Positions 62,048-64,000 of a DNA stretch of 64,000 nucleotides are shown here, in pieces. The translations under genes were made by a program, and so were the position numbers. The DNA is from Toxotes chatareus. Taxonomy: Eukaryota; Chordata; Actinopteri; Toxotidae. Where the stretch lies: positions 23,403,580 to 23,467,579 of the forward strand of contig CM028902.1 in the NCBI GenBank assembly GCA_016801885.1, written 5' to 3'. Each line of letters starts with the position of its first letter. Position 1 is the first letter of the stretch. The notes beneath the pieces are model-generated. The model was not told the origin of the DNA. It was given only the letters and a program-made list of their open reading frames with translations, and did no database searches.

Positions 62048-64000
62048 CAGTGAGATTGTAAATACCCACCTCATCTGGTGGAAACCTTTAACTATGATTT
62101 TATTGTACTTTTAACTTGGAAAATAAAGTGCCAGAACATGAGGTAACTAGAGATAACCAAGCTTTTCATAAGTTTAACGGAGGAAGAATTTTTTTTTTTT
62201 TTTTTTTTTTTTATCAGTGTAGAGTTTCTTCAATTCAATTTCATCCAAAAGAGAGTCTTTCTAACAGAAGGAACGCTCGTTTAAAATCACACTAACACAT
62301 TACAGAATATGACAGCTGTTAAAGGCATAGTTTGACATTTTGGTAAATATGGTATAGTATTTGGGCTTGCAGAGAGTTTCGATGAGAAGATCCATGCTTG
62401 TATGGTAAATATGTAGGTGGCGGCTATTTAAAAAGGGTCACACCCACATGTGTCTCTGAAATGCTGAACAAAGCCTAGGGCTGGAGTATATGTACAGATG
62501 GTGCAAGTGATCAAAGAGGGAAGTTAAGTGGCAACGGCACCTTTGTGGTGCAAAGGCCGCATCACTTGTCCTTCCAATATGCACCCGTCCACCTCCAAAA
62601 ATGTATTTTCAAGTGTAAGAAAAAAATTAGACTGATTAATATTTAATAGTCTGCAACAAGAGAAAAGCTACAGGGAGAACTGAGTAAAGTTTTCGCTGGC
62701 AGCTGGTTTTTGATGCACTATGCAAGTTAGACAGAGCTGCTACAAGTAGGGGTATAGAGAGCATACCGCAGCAACTCCACCTCCAGGTGGCTGAGGTATG
62801 TTATCATTACTATTATTTTACAGTTGTGTTACACCCCACTCTCCTGGTCCCTGTCACTCGCAATAGACCTGTTCTTTTTTTATACAGCATCAACGCTGCA
62901 ACAGCAGCAAGTTTTCCAGGTGGTCTCCTAAATTCTATACAGCGTCCTGTTGTCTTCTGATCTGTTGTGCCAGGAGGCTTGAATGAGATTCAGACAGCCT
63001 CTCCAACATGGACATAAAACATGACTCTTATAAGGATCATGATGTAACAGGCGCAGCACCCCGTCACAAAAAATAAGAAAATAAAGAAAATCAACTCCTG
63101 AATCAGCAATCTATTTCTGAATTCTTGATTCTGAACTTCAAAATAGTTAAAATGAAATGGAAATACTGATAATGTTTCCATTATTTACTTATGAGTCTGG
63201 TTTAGTGTTGACTTCATGCTCTAACTTATGACCAAACAGCTCTTGGCTTAAAAACTGTTAAGTTATTCAGTAAGTTTGGTAGTTTAGTATCTGCCTTTGA
63301 AAACCACACTATTTGAAAATCAAATCATATCAAATCAAATCAATGTAAACCACACTTCAGATCCTCATATTCCCTGGAAACAGTGGCAGCCACAGTCCTG
63401 TTAAGAAGACTAGACCTCAAGAATTAGAGTCAAAACTAAACATTAGAAGGCTGGACCAAAAAGAAACTGGACCAAAGGGAAGCTAAAAGCCAGATCTTTA
63501 AATTTAAAAGCTAAATTTCCATATTTTACTACTGTGTACATTTTTTACTTTTGCCAAACTTCTTCATTAATCTGTGTTAACTAAAGAAATGAAGCACAAC
63601 ATTTAGTTAAACTGTATTTCTTACTAAGCCAATGATAAAAAATATTGTTGCTCCTTTCATCCTCCGTAATCTCCAAGTGATTTATCTCATGTTCCATTCT
63701 GTAGTTACATTTTAACAGAGGTGCTGTTTACCATAATCCTACCATTTTATGAATATCATTTTATGGTCTCACAGCTGTAAAGCACTGTCATTAGAAGGGA
63801 GAGAGGTTCTGACATATGAAAACCTTTTGCAGCCCTTAACCCTTCTGGTTACTGCAGCTCTTTATCTCTAAATCAACCATCTGCCCTCTCTCTCAGTTGG
63901 AATGATTCTGCAAATCTTTTTTAAAGGTGGCGTTTGCTTCTTATATTGCAACAGATGACGAGAGCACTTTGGCAGGGTTACACAGTAGATGATGCAGGTG
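62048..64000. other. Upstream flank of anpep copy B, no gene seen
   Basis: AT-rich sequence with a run of about 22 T at 62189-62212. No aminopeptidase exon, so a third copy does not begin within the window. No open frame with recognisable features on either strand. Confidence 0.65.

Noticed and set aside
1..64000. CRISPR arrays, operons, tRNA or rRNA genes
   Set aside because: The window is vertebrate nuclear DNA; no spaced direct repeats of CRISPR type and no cloverleaf or rRNA signatures were seen on reading.

Overview
This is a teleost (probably percomorph-type) nuclear genome window. Three intron-rich vertebrate genes are split by short GT-AG introns, with long dinucleotide microsatellites and teleost-type Tc1, hAT, LINE and LTR relics between and inside them. 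There is nothing prokaryotic here and no RNA gene that I can support. The species cannot be named from the sequence.

Layout. 1-13.2 kb is intergenic or upstream sequence with microsatellites, one Tc1 relic (about 8.70-9.23 kb) and a tentative noncoding first exon near 4.6 kb. 13.56-31.32 kb (+) is a complete 14-coding-exon sv2b gene (synaptic vesicle glycoprotein 2B, 687 codons), probably followed by a long 3' UTR. 31.3-36.1 kb holds that 3' flank and a hAT-type MITE with target-site duplication. 36.18-49.74 kb (-) is a complete alanyl aminopeptidase N gene (copy A, 947 codons, 23 coding exons). 51.24-61.95 kb (-) is a second complete aminopeptidase N gene (copy B, 967 codons, 21 coding exons) with a TATA box just upstream. 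62.0-64.0 kb holds no gene I can recognise.

How it fits together. The two aminopeptidases are head-to-tail duplicates 1.5 kb apart, and they converge on sv2b. In human both SV2B and ANPEP map to 15q26, so the neighbourhood looks like old conserved synteny with a fish-side tandem expansion of anpep. I joined all exons of the three genes by hand. Each gives one open frame with matching intron phases, so none is a pseudogene on this evidence.

Most interesting points: (1) copy A keeps zinc ligands and catalytic residues but differs at three substrate-pocket positions that copy B shares with human APN; (2) copy B intron 10 begins with GC instead of GT; (3) the duplicates differ by two introns and in their stalks; (4) sv2b intron 9 holds a CpG-rich, promoter-like segment with a possible two-exon nested transcript; (5) several sv2b acceptors lie against UG repeats; (6) mobile-element insertions with clear boundaries.
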